In this document: piece after piece, positions 50,001 to 62,300 of the stretch
How positions within the stretch are numbered: the first letter of the stretch is position 1
How the letters are laid out: each line of letters opens with the position of its first letter
From: Tribonema minus
Lineage: Eukaryota > Sar > Xanthophyceae > Tribonematales > Tribonemataceae
DNA length: 64,000 nt
Reading direction: 5' to 3'
Assembly (NCBI GenBank): GCA_017506865.1
Contig: JAFCMP010000520.1
Span: 248,001 to 312,000, forward strand
Position numbers and translations under genes: made by a program
Notes under the pieces: model-generated
Told to the model about the DNA's origin: nothing
What the model saw: the letters and a program-made list of their open reading frames with translations, nothing else
The model's database searches: none

Positions 50001-53000
50001 CGATCCTTTAGACTGCGACGTAGTATCACAGTCACCAGAGGTCGCAAACCCGACGCCACTGCTGCGCGCTGCATCTGGGCGTTTATGAAATTGAGCTACG
50101 ATGACGCAGTGGCATGTGCTGATGGTGAGCAGTGTGACAGTGAGTGGTTATTACGCAGCAGCACTGCTCCGCAGCTCTCACCTTTGCCTCGGCGTCGTCG
50201 CCGCCTGACAGCGCGGATAGCAGCAGCGACGGCAGCGCAAAGCGCGTTGCATCGTGAGTGCGGTGCGAGGTATGTGTACAACGACGGTATGTTTGCAACG
50301 GCAGGGGAGCCGCAGTACGCGGCGCGGGTAGCGCAAACAGGAACGCCAAGCACGCAGTCTCTTGCTGCATGGTGCAGCAGCAAGCCCAGTGCGTCATGTG
50401 GGCAGCGCCCATGCAGTTCGCGAGATTCAACAAGTGTCGGGGCATTCGCGCTTGCATGCTGCTGGCAATCTAAAAGAGCACACTACGTCACAATTGAAGC
50501 CATCACCGTTGCTGCTGTGAGTGCACAAGTGCGGCCATGGGACCAGCGCATACCTCACGCAGATGCTGCACTGCGCACGGCCTGACCCTGGTACATGACT
50601 GCAAAGTACCGACATCCACATGCAGAACAGCTTGACAGGTGCTTGGTTTGCACGACTGTTCACAAGACTCCAGATCGCTAAACCCACACGAGAGAAACAA
50701 ACGGTTCTCTACTTTGACTGCACGCTGTTCACACTTCAAATCGAAACACCCACATCAGACAACCACAATTTGCTGCTTGGAGTCATGTGCGACACAACAA
50801 GCGCCGGTTGAAGTTATTGCTTGAAGTTACCTAGCGCAAGTCGCCTGGCCAGCCCGAGCATGAAGAGCGACAGGCCCTTGGGCCCCTCCAGCTCGTCCTG
50901 GTCGCAGCCGGGCTTCCAGCGCCAGAGCTGCAGCAGCGCAAGAGGCATCGAATCTTGAACTTAAACCGCAAGCAGCATCACAATTCAGTTGGTAAGCTGT
51001 AGTTGTTGCTGTTGGGCACCAGTCGGCGGTGCGAGTGCGCAGTGTGACATGTCGCTACGCCCCCATAACTCTCATGCTGCAATGTGGCCCCCGTAGCTTG
51101 TCGCGGTCGCAGCCAGGCTTCCTGCGCCAGAGCTGCGGCGTGCAAGAGGGAGAGACACTTCAAGTTGGACTTCAACTACATGCAGCATGGCACAAAAAAC
51201 CTGCATGCGTTCACCTTCACAGCAAGCCGACAGGACAATACGTGTGCATGAGGCAAATTACTTGATTACGCTGCACAATTCGCTATTGGGCGCCAGAAGT
51301 GATCATCGGCGCAAGCAACTCCACAATGTGACATGCCACCTCCTTGATGCCAGGGCCAAAGACGGCAGTGGCGCGCCACACGATGCTCTGGAACTGCATA
51401 TTGAAGTACAGCTCAGGGCTTGTGCACTGGCCTTCCTCACGCCGATGTACACATCGCAGCGCACGCTTCAGTGGTCTTAAAGTACGCTTTGAAGGAGCAT
51501 ATCATCACTTGAAATGCATGCTCAAGTAGTGCGAACTCACCTTCGTGACGCCGAGGCTGAAGATGGCTGCCCTTGAAGTGCACATTGAATTACAATTCAG
51601 CACTTGACTATGATCATACTGAGGTACAGCACGGTAGTTCAATACCGCACCTTCTTGACGCCAAGTCCGAAGATGGCGGCGCACTGCACGATGCACTTGA
51701 CCGTCGGGTCCAGCGAGTACAGGTCGTTTGAGTCCAGCGCGCTGCCCACAAGCAGAAGCAGAAGCAGCAGCAGCAGCAGGAGGACACAGAAGATTGAGGA
51801 GGTCAGTACAGGGCGGCAAAGACTCGCGCCATCGCACTCTGGCTCTGACTCTGGCGCTCATTGGGCAAGTGCCCGTGAACTAGGCACTTCGCAGCAGCAG
51901 CGGCGGCAGTAGGGCGCAGGAGGGCATCACTGGGGGGCGTCAATTCGTATGCAATCAGAATTTGGGCAGCGCCAATGTGGAGGAAGCGAGGCAAGGAAAC
52001 CCCACTGAGCTCATGTCGACGACAGCGGCTCACAGCAGCAAAGCTCCCCATCTGTAGATGGGTTAGCGTCGTGACTGGAGCCTTGCATTAATTGCACCTG
52101 CTGCACTCCGTGAGCGTCCCCGTGCCTGTCAGCGTCTGCAGATCGCCGACGCTGCCAAGACTGATGTCATGTTGACGTTAAACTGATGCTGACGTGTGCC
52201 TTCAGAAGTGGTGCGCGTCAATAGGGGGGGGGGGGCTCAGGGCCAAAGTCAAAATTAGGATCAGGCCTCATATCTCATCGCACCTGCTGCGCTCCGTTAC
52301 CGTCCCCGCCCCCGTCAGCGTCTGCAGGTTGCCGGTGCTGCCAACAGACTCATGTCATGCTGACATCAAACTCACGGTGACGTGCGCATTAAGCAGCAGC
52401 AGAGTTCCCCATCGGTAGCACGGCGGGGAGGCGGGGATCAGGGTTACAGTTGCACGAAAGTATATTGAGCCTCGTACATACATGTACATCGCACCTGCTG
52501 CACTCTTTGAACGTCTCCGCCCCCGTCAGCGTCTGCAGATCACCGGCGCTGCCAACAGACTCATGTCATGCTGACATTGAACTCATCGTGACGTGCACCT
52601 TGAGCAGCAGTGCTCCCCGTCGATTACCCGCGGGCAGCGATCAAGGTCACAGTTGAAATTTGAACTGGTCCTCTTGTACTGATCGCACCTGCTGCACTCC
52701 GTGAAGGTCCCTGCACCCGTCAGCGTCTGCAGATCGCCGGCGCTGCCCACGGACTGGCGGCGGTCCAGCGAGGGGGGCCCCCCAGACCCGCCCCCCCCGC
52801 TCCCCGCGCCGCGCGCGTCCTCGGCGTGCGCCTCCCAGTGGAAGAAGCCCTCGCCTGCGAGCTGCTCGTCCTGCATGAAAGGCAAGAGGCGGCGCTCTCT
52901 TTGAGGATCCCGAGATGCTTCAGTTGAGGAGGGACGTGCACCGTGCCCCCGTCCACCAGCGGGGGGGGTGGGGGGGGGGGGGAGGGGCTGGACACGCTTG

Positions 53001-56000
53001 CGGGGATTCAGGCTTGCTGCAGGCGTACCCATGATTCAGGCAGGCAAGCAGTGTTGAAGTCCGTGGTTTCAAGCTGAGGGCGCCGAGCACATCAGCATGT
53101 TGCGGTAGTCTTATGAAGCTTGTAGACAAGATGTGGTGGGGCAGTAGCGGAGTAGGGCGTGCCCCACTCGCAGAAGGGGTTCAATGCAGCTCTGCAGGTA
53201 CGGTGTTGCTGCGCGCACGTGAGCCTTTCTTGCAGCACAGGATAACATGAGAAACGAGTGCGTTTTGATGCGTCCTGCACAGTGAGGCCCCAAGCACGAG
53301 TACTCCTGCTAGCGTTCAGGTAACAGTTGCAGCCGCAGCTCACTGCAAGCCCTGAGCCCGGCATGCAAGGCCCGGCTGGGGCCATGTGCGTTTATAGAGT
53401 TAGGGCTAGGTTGGTGATGCTGTTGCGCCTCAGGCATTACACTTAAGGTCAGAGCGCGTAGGCATAGAATTAAGTTTAGCGATAGGCCCAGGCCGCCGCC
53501 GACGGGTATGGCGTGCCCGTGATTTAGGCCAAGCAAGCAGTGGTGGAGTCCGAGGTGTCGAGCTGAGCGCGCGGAGCACGTCAGCATGTTGCGGTGCTCT
53601 GGTGAAGCTCCAACACAACACTTGCTGGGCAGCAGAGTAGGGCGTGTCCCACTCACAGGGGGAGGTTACCCTGAGCGTCTGCTACCCATACATGCCCCTG
53701 CCTTTCTATGCTAGCCTACCGGCTAGTACTCTGTGGCATATCCTAAGCGACCGTTACTAATATACCTCTACCCCTTACTGCACAAAGTTCAAGTTTGTAC
53801 CTCAGCCTTGGCGCCCCCCTTTATAGCGCGGCGGAACACCTGGAGGCCGCCGACGACGGGTATGCCATGGAGTTGAGAGGTGGAAGCACACACCCTAAGT
53901 GACCGCTACTCGGATACCTCTACATACACTTCACTGCACAAAGTTCAAGTCTGTACCTCAGCCTTGGCGCCCCCCTTGGTCGCGCGGCGGAACCCCTGGA
54001 GCCCCCCGACGACTGGTATGCCGTGGAGGTTGCGCAGCTGTATGCCGAGGCGCGCGCGCGGGAACGCCACCGCGTACGGCTGCGCGTGCAGGCGCGGAAG
54101 TGCGGACAAATGAGGGAGAGTTGCAGGTGATGTACAATTGGAGGGCAGTTGAAAGATGCGGACATCGCGATGTCATCATTATGATACCGGAGGGAGCTGT
54201 TGAAAAATGCCGGCATCGCGATGTCACGATTATGACGTCCCAAGGGCGCTGACACGGCACGGCTGCGGCCGCAGAGTGAATGCATGCGCGGTGGCTGCTC
54301 GCAGACTGCGTCGTCGTGATGCTGCCGCGACTGTATGCCGAGGCGCGCGCGGGGGGAACGCCACCGCGTACGGCTGCGCGCGTAGGCGTGCAAGCACGGA
54401 CCAATAGGGATGAGTCACAGGTGAATCACAATTGAGCTTGTCGTGCAAGATGCGCGCATCATGTTGTCATCCTTACAGTATTGCGAGAACGCTGATGCGG
54501 CACCACGCTGCGCGCGCAGGGGGCTTACGAACGCAGTCGAACAAGCCAGTGTGAATGCATGCGCGGTGGCTTTTTGTGGGTAGCATTATCATGGTGCTGC
54601 CACGATGCACGCCATAGACTGGCGGCCGTCGTGTGTGTGTCGCTGTGCCCAGCGGCAGCCACGGCGGCGCTCAAATCTGATGCCTCGCGCGCCGCCGCCG
54701 CCTTCAATACTCCAAAAAACCGTTGAACGGTCCTCCAATTGTGGAGGTTCACCTTCAACCGGACAAATGCCGGACAACGTCCAGACACATGGAAGCGTCT
54801 ACAAGAGTATGTAGCAAGCCGTGCACAATTCCAATCACATGTAATCCCTGCAGCACGGAGAACACCGATTGGAGCATGTGGCGACTGGACGTGTCCGAGG
54901 CCCTCCAATCATTGCCCTTGCGCTGCAGCTCATCGTCATCCTAGATAACGCGCACGACGATGATGCCAATTTTTCGACAAATGACCTGCACATCACCGCA
55001 AACTCAAGGCCATTCACAATACATTTTACATATTTCGCTCGAAGTATTATTATTTGGCCCTTTTGAGGCAGGGTGGGGACGACCCGCCAGCGGCTTTGCT
55101 GAAGTTTGACGCTTGAGTTTGACCTGTGGCAGGCTTGGCGGAGTCAGCCCGTGGTTAAAATGCATGCCTTCAGATTCAGCACGTCATGGGCACGTCTGAC
55201 GTTAACTCGCGTGCCGAGAGGTGCCGAGCCGCATGACTACGCGCTGCGTTTGCGACGTCTTGCAGGCGGGCTTTTCCTCCCTTCTCGCGCAGTTGAAAGC
55301 CGTGGATGTGAAGCGGCTCACAACGCGTTCCCCACTTTGCGCGGTGATGTATCATGATAATTACGAGCTGCGCGTGCTCGATGGCACTAACCTACATTGA
55401 CTGCCCTTGTTCGCTCGCGCAGGAGCGAACGAGAAAGTGGTGCAGACGAGGCGCCTTTTGGCGCGCGCGGGGGCGCAGTCTCGCCAACTGCGACCTCTGC
55501 TGCTGCCGCGGCGCCCCAGTCGTCTGGGGTCTTGCATATGGATGTCGATACCCCCGCCCTTCCTTCCACACTCCAGGGCGCGCGAGCCGGCGGCGTTACC
55601 CAGGGCGAGGCCGTTTTAAAAGCCGAGCCTCGGGAGGCGCGCCAGGCAAGTGACGCACCACCCCTAATCCCATCATTTGAGATGCGGCAACGGTATGGAG
55701 GTACCGTCCGCGAACAAGCAATCTCAGTCGCGAACCTGCGGCGTTCGGATCGTGCCACATATTACTCTTGTGACGATCTGGAAGCCGACGAGGCGGACTA
55801 TACAACAGAAGACGCTGATGACGCTACCCTTCATGACTTGCCTTCATGACTTGCCTTCATGACTTGCTGAAGGGTAGCGTCATCAGCGTCTTCTGTTGTA
55901 TAGTCCACCTCGTCGGCTTCCAGATCGTCACAAAAATAATATGCGGCACGCTCCGAACGCCGCGGGTTCGCGACTGACACTGCGTGCTCGCGGACGGTAC

Positions 56001-59000
56001 CTCCATACCATTGCCGCATCTCGAATAATGAGATTAGGGGTGGTGCGTCACTTGCCTGGCGCGCCTTCAGAGGCTCAGCCCTTAAAACGGCCTCGCCCTG
56101 GGTAGCGCCGCCGGCTCGCGCGCCCTGGAGTGTGGAAGGAAGGGCCGGGGTATTGACATCCACGTGCGAGACCCCAGACGACTGGGGCGCCGCGGCAGCA
56201 GTGGTATGCATTACATGGCGAAGCCACCCCCCCCCCCCCAATCAAATCGCAATGGATGATACCGCCACTTTTGGCGGCGGTAGCGACACCGCAGCCTCAC
56301 CTGTCGACCCCACTGCCACACTGGCTCTCGGCGGCAGTGCCTCCACCGCACCATCGTTCAATGGCCAGGTCTCTGCCATGCATTCAGTCAACGCCGCCGC
56401 GTTCCAAAGCGCGGCTCAGGACACAGCCACAAGCGCAGCAGTGCCAGCGGCAGCAGCAGCATGGCAGAGACCTGGCCATTTAACGATGGTGGGGTGGAGG
56501 CACTGCCGCCAAGGGCAAGTGTGGCGGTGGTGTTGACAGGTGAGGCTGCGGTGTCGCTACCGCCACCGAGAGCGCTGCCGCCGCCATCGATCGTGGGTGT
56601 GGCGACACTGCCTTTAAGCGCGCAGTACGAGTGCTTGCCGCTTGACCAACGAGCCCCTCCTGATACAGGGTCTCTTCTGTTAAGATGGTCCCTGTACCTA
56701 TTGTGTTTGTTTTGTCTATACTGTGGACCTATGCGGTAGCCTGTATCGAAGCCAACAGCATGTGCCACGCGCGGGTTGTTCGACACCGCTCTAGCAGTGC
56801 TCGCACCCAGCGAATGGCCAGTCACGACTACTCTGTATTCTGGTGGAATACTGTTTATCATCCTGTTAAATCCGCAACGCGTTTATCGTATTTGACCCAG
56901 CCTGTTCCAATAAGTGCATCTGAAGCAAGGCCTTCCATACGATGTACATGAGTTCCTCTCGCTGCTAAGACCACAGTCTTTGTGCCAGGAATTCCCCACA
57001 CTGTCCAATAAATTAATCCGAATAATGACGGACCCATGGATTGTCGCCAATGCCATACAGCTTCACATCAAGTCCCAAGACGTGATGTATGAAAACGGTC
57101 ACGAATTGCTCGCAAAACTTCTTGAAAAACGACGGCTAGTATTATAGGTCGTCGTATCTATATTGGGATTTAATGTATAGTTGTGCCTTTAGAGGAGGCC
57201 GCTTATGCTGTAAAACCACCCGCGATAGAGTTACCAGGCACACCAATATCAACTTCAATACTCCAAAAACCGTTGGACGGTCCTCCAGTTGTGGAGGTTC
57301 ACCTTCAACCGGACAAATGCCGAACCACGTCCGGACACATGGAAGCGTCTACAAGAGTGTGTAGCAAGCCGTGCACAACTTCAATTACATATGAAAACAC
57401 CCCCTTTAAGAAATACCCTGTGGTACAAGAAATGGCTTCCACAGTACCAAAAGGTGTTGCTTCGTTACATTACAAGTTTATGGTCATCGGAGGGGACTCT
57501 CTCTGTGGGAAGACACAGTACGCTATGTCTTTGTTCAAGAATCCACATCAGCACAACTCTGATATACTCTGGGATGACTTTGATCCAGCTGTGCATGACG
57601 CTGTTATTTTCATGACATCAACAACATCAAGGAACATATCCTGGTACGTATCTACTAATTCTTCGATGAGCAGCCACTGCGTTTTGCATAACTGTGTTAC
57701 ACACATCCATATCTTGTCACAATTGAATTTTTTTTCAATTGTACATCACAATTGTACATCAAACATGTCTGGCTCTGTGTACCATGGCAGGCCGTGAGGC
57801 TAGCCCTATGTTGGCATTTGCAACGACCCGTGGAATGTGCCCGCTGCAGGTATACCAGAAACCTACGCAGGTGGTACAATCCCACTGATGCTACGCCAGA
57901 GTGCGGCACATAACACTGAAACTCAGACATTTCTATCAGACAACCAATATATCGGTTTCTGCTGACGTGTATTCATATGTGTTTAAAAGGTGAAAACCCC
58001 GAAGGGGTTTTTGCCTTCCAAATCACCACCGGCGCTTGGTGTACGTACACTTCTTCGCGGACCACTTTCTCATTCCAGATTGCGTAGGACGAACGGCTCT
58101 GGCGGCGCATTCATATTTGTTGAGGTTGCGTGCAGTTGCAGAAGGGCGTGCACGTGCAATTGACATCATATCAACGCTGGCTGATATGATATGGAGCGTT
58201 CCTGGGAATACTCTAAGTGCGTTCTAGATCACGGCTTGTTTTTAAAACTGTGATACAGCATTGTTGTAATGCCTGTACGAAATTGATTGGCTTTTGCAGG
58301 CTTCGACGAGGGCACGCGCCGCGTCTGTGCCGACGCGTGCTGCCACGCGGATCTTGACGGCGGTTGCGGAGTTGCGCGCGCGCAGGACGATGATCGCAGG
58401 CGTTTCATGCGGATGACGCCCAGCACCAGCGCGTTTGAGGTCGACTTGTCATGCTGGCTCGTCACGCTCATGACATTGTCACAGCGATGTAGCACATACG
58501 CTGCATGGGCAACAGCGCAGCTGCACGCGCGCACGCACCGTCTGCTGCTGCTGCTTGGTGGGGTGCGCCGCGCCGTGGGCGCTGCCCTCGCCGCCGCTGC
58601 CGCTGCCGCCGCCGCCGCCGCCGCCGGCCGCATCGGCGTCACCCGCCGCGCCGTCGCCGCTGCTGCCGCGCGCGTCGCCGAGGCCACCTTCTGTGCCCGC
58701 CTCGGACTCCTCGCTGCGCGGCGCAGCATCGTTCAGCAGGGTCACGAGGGGGGCCACATTTTGCAGCGTGAAGAGGCATCACAAGGGGGGGATGGGGGCA
58801 GTGAACACACGTTTCTACCCACGCCTCTGGCAGTGAACACAAGTTTCTACCGATGCCTCTGGATTGGCAGCAGCGCTGGACAGCTCGCGGCTATCTTTGA
58901 CGCTAAGTACTGACATGGCACATGCTGTCACCCACTAAAACATACTTCTTTGTGCTTCAATGGCCCGTGTTGCTGCTCTGCCCAGCGTCCCCCCTCCCCA

Positions 59001-59278
59001 AACACATTGATGATGGCCTCTGCGATGAACACGAGGTCCTCGAGCATTAGCGACTGACCGCACTCCTTGCAGCGCAACAGCGCACGGCGTCACACGGACC
59101 TGAACCCAACCATACCCCTCACTCTGGATTCTGACCCATGACTGCTACCTTACACCTAGCCTTGATTTTCCACCCTACCCCTAAATAACAGCGCGCTCAC
59201 GTGAGGCTGCCCTCCTTAATGAGCGGCATCGCATCGCTGGCAATGCTGGCCGTATCGGCAGCGTCGCCAAATGCGCCC

Positions 59279-59310
<32 letters not shown>

Positions 59311-62300
59311 CGGCACCAGTGTGCTCGCCTCGCTGCCGGCGTCGCCGCCGCCGCCGTTGCGGCGCTCGCGCAGCTGGCTCAGGTCGCGGAGCTGCGCGCG
59401 CGGCGCAAGCCACAAGGATTGAGGATCATTCACACACCGAACAAAGGTGCGGTTTGTGATGCGGTTTTTGATGTAATGTTGCCCCCTCGTGGAGTACGTG
59501 ATGCATGTTTGCTTGAGGGGCGAAAACACCTAAGTATGTGGAGCACGACTCTCTGACTGGACTTCCTCACGTGTGGGGCTTCTGTCAGTGAGATGTGGCC
59601 CAGAACATCGCCTTCATGCGCAGTCTGGTGCGCTCAAGACACGGTGAGCGACAGCTGGTGCTTGCTGAGCGCAGCTAGATGTAGATTCTATGTTGTGAGA
59701 ATATCTCGCAACAGATCAAGATTCCCTGTCCATAAAATTATAGGAATAGATTCATAGTTTTCGAAAAGTGAGTACATTTTGTGCCATTCGTGCAGGAGTC
59801 GTACGGACGGCTGGGCAAGCAGAAAAGCCTTTTTGTTAAGGACTTGGCAATGCACTCAGCACTGTGCTCAGGGGGGGGGAAGGCAGATGTGTTACGCAAG
59901 GCCGGGTTAGCTAAGCGTCAGATCCACATTGAGCTGAGCATATCGCTGGCGCGGGAGTTGGCGGAGCGCGTCATGGCATACACACGTGGAGCGCGAATGC
60001 TGGGCTGTGTTGCGGCGCCGGTATCCAAACTCCTAGGGCACAGCGCAGACTAGGCTGCTGCGTTGACGCAAGCTTTTCGATTGCATAGGCAACCCGGCCT
60101 CCCTTGGGCCTTTATAAATACAAGTCCATACGTACAATGTGTCCAAGAATAGAAATAGAAATAGATTGGTTTCTGTTGAATGGTTAAAAATTTAATGAAT
60201 TTTTAAAGAAAAAAATACAATTTATGGAATCAACTAAAATCATTACTTCGTAGTAGCAAGCACACACATTTTAGTAACAGAAGAACCCCTTGAAGAGCAG
60301 CTCGGGTAGGGTGTGAGTCAGAGATTATGTGAATGTCGCAGGTGCGGCTCTCCGATGTCGCGGTTCTGCGAGGCGCACGGTGGGAAAAGGGAGGGGCTCG
60401 TGATGCCTCACAATAACGAAGCACGCGGACACCATTCGAGATGCACCGACGATCCGGCCATGCATCAGGGGCGCTCGAGTCTTGCCTGCTTTAACCATGT
60501 GGGGCCGTCTCCTTTGGATCGGGGGTCAGGAAGAAGCCCACTCTAACCTGCCCCGTACCGTTAATACCCTCAAAATTTCACCCCCTCCGGACATACAACG
60601 ATATCTCCGTACGCTCAGGGTCAAGGCTGTGCTGACGCACATGAATGTGTCATCCCACTTTGGGGTTACAGTAGGGTCAGGCCAGCTCACATACTCAGCA
60701 TGGAGGTTCGGCGAGCCCTGACCCAGATCCCTAATTTTTTCTGCTCAATCCCAACCTTGTAAGTTTAACCTCAAACCCAAACTGCAACCCTGAAACAAAC
60801 TCTCAACCTGCTCGAGCCACGTCGGATCGTCTTCTTCGGCGCATGCGAGCGCCTCTCTCTCATGGACGTGTCTTCCGGTTTCAGGGTTGAGGTGAGGCTA
60901 GCTCACATACGAGGGTTGGGCGAGCCGCGCCCTGATCTCAACCTGCGCTCACCTGCTCGAGCCACGTCAAATCGGCTTCTTCTGTGCATGCAAGCGCCTC
61001 TTTCTCCTGCTGAACCCTGACCTCACCTACCCTATCCCACACTTTAAACTACTCTTAAACTGACTTTCACTTGCTCCAGCCACGTTGGATCGTCTTCTTC
61101 GGCGCACACAATCGCCTCCTTCTCCCGCTCAACCCTAACCTTATCTCTGACCCTAACACACACTCTCACCTGCTCCAGCCACGTCGGATCGTCTTCTTCG
61201 GCGCACGCGAGCGCCTCTTTCTCCTGCCACGTGCCGCCCTCCTCCTCCAGCCACCGCGTCAGCCGGTCGTTGACCTGCAGAGGTTGAAATTGTTAAAAAC
61301 AGCACGGCAGTTGAGCGGTTCAGGCGCGGCACATTTAGCGTTCACCATCGACCTGCAGAGGTCAAAGATGGAAAACAGCACGGTGGTCACGTGGTTCAGG
61401 CGCGGTACATTCAGAGTTCACCGCACGCCGGCCTGATTGTGCTAGTCCAGCCGATATGGCGGCATTGGTGAGGACACGTCGGATTCGGTGCAATTAAGTG
61501 GACCAGGCACAGTGCGCCCATATTCACCGCAGTGCGCATGGGGTCACGGCCCTCCGTGTCCAGTGCGTTGCGCAAGGTCAAGCACGGTCGAATGGCCTAA
61601 CGCAGTCTACGGAAGGTTGACAATGTTGTCGTGCAATCCATGCACACGGGTAATACGTACTTCATGGCAACAAGTGGTCGCATGCAGCATAGCCGTGTTT
61701 TTATTTTGTAGTTAGCAATAACAGTAATTTAAATGACGCACTCGCTATGTTATTTGCTGTAAACTTTGGTTTTCACACCTTATTACTGAATCTAGCTTTT
61801 GATATAGACGTATATGGGCTTTTCGGATGCAGGGGAAAATACAAAACATTTTTTGTTGTACGGCATGATGCTGGTGAGGACGAATGAGGCTTGTTGCCAC
61901 GGTTCTATCCAGCATGCCCCCATCATTCTTTTTTACACTTAAGCAGCTTTGGCGACGTGCTTGTTTGCTGGCTCCCACCTCTGCACATTATTTGTCTCGA
62001 TCCACGCGCATCAGCCGCAGCCGCAGCTAAAGAGCCACCTTGACAAGATTGCGAATGGCAGCAATGAGTCATTTTAGCATTGATAGCAATGACACAGGCG
62101 GGATGGTAGGTATCAGGTCGCCTTACCTTGCCCCAGTACTCTTCGGGCAGTCCTCCCGGGTGATCAACATAATCCAAGGGAGCGACCTCCGGGGCGATTT
62201 CGGAGTCCTGCGGCGTGCAGCGCGGTGGCATGGCTCAGTTGTGTCAGCGCACGTCAGCGCACAGATCTGATGCTGAGCACTGCACCATTGCGGCGCGAAA

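Larger units (their letters stand above)
54080..58538 (-). other. 4.5-kb intron holding a mosaic of virus-like relics
   Basis: Largest intron of the giant gene, between exons 6 and 7. From about 54.7 to 58.2 kb base composition becomes less GC-rich and the sequence holds a direct repeat, two palindromes, a lipase-like relic, a Rep-like P-loop relic and a strong hairpin, each listed below. The remaining stretches, such as 54860-55400, show no recognisable gene. Confidence 0.6.
59392..61169 (-). other. Intron between exons 4 and 5
   Basis: Holds the retroelement-like frame at 59781-60053, an AT-rich stretch with GAAATAGAAATAG at about 60148, and junction echoes from 60.8 kb. No other gene seen. 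Confidence 0.5.

Noticed and set aside
49842-50585. 247-codon plus-strand frame
   Set aside because: No recognisable domain, mixed Cys/Arg-rich composition typical of chance frames here, and it overlaps the phase-supported microexon 50182-50204 on the other strand.
10690-61110. CRISPR-like arrays
   Set aside because: Repeats are decayed, of variable length and spacing (75-310 bases), and match neighbouring exon borders; the genome is eukaryotic.
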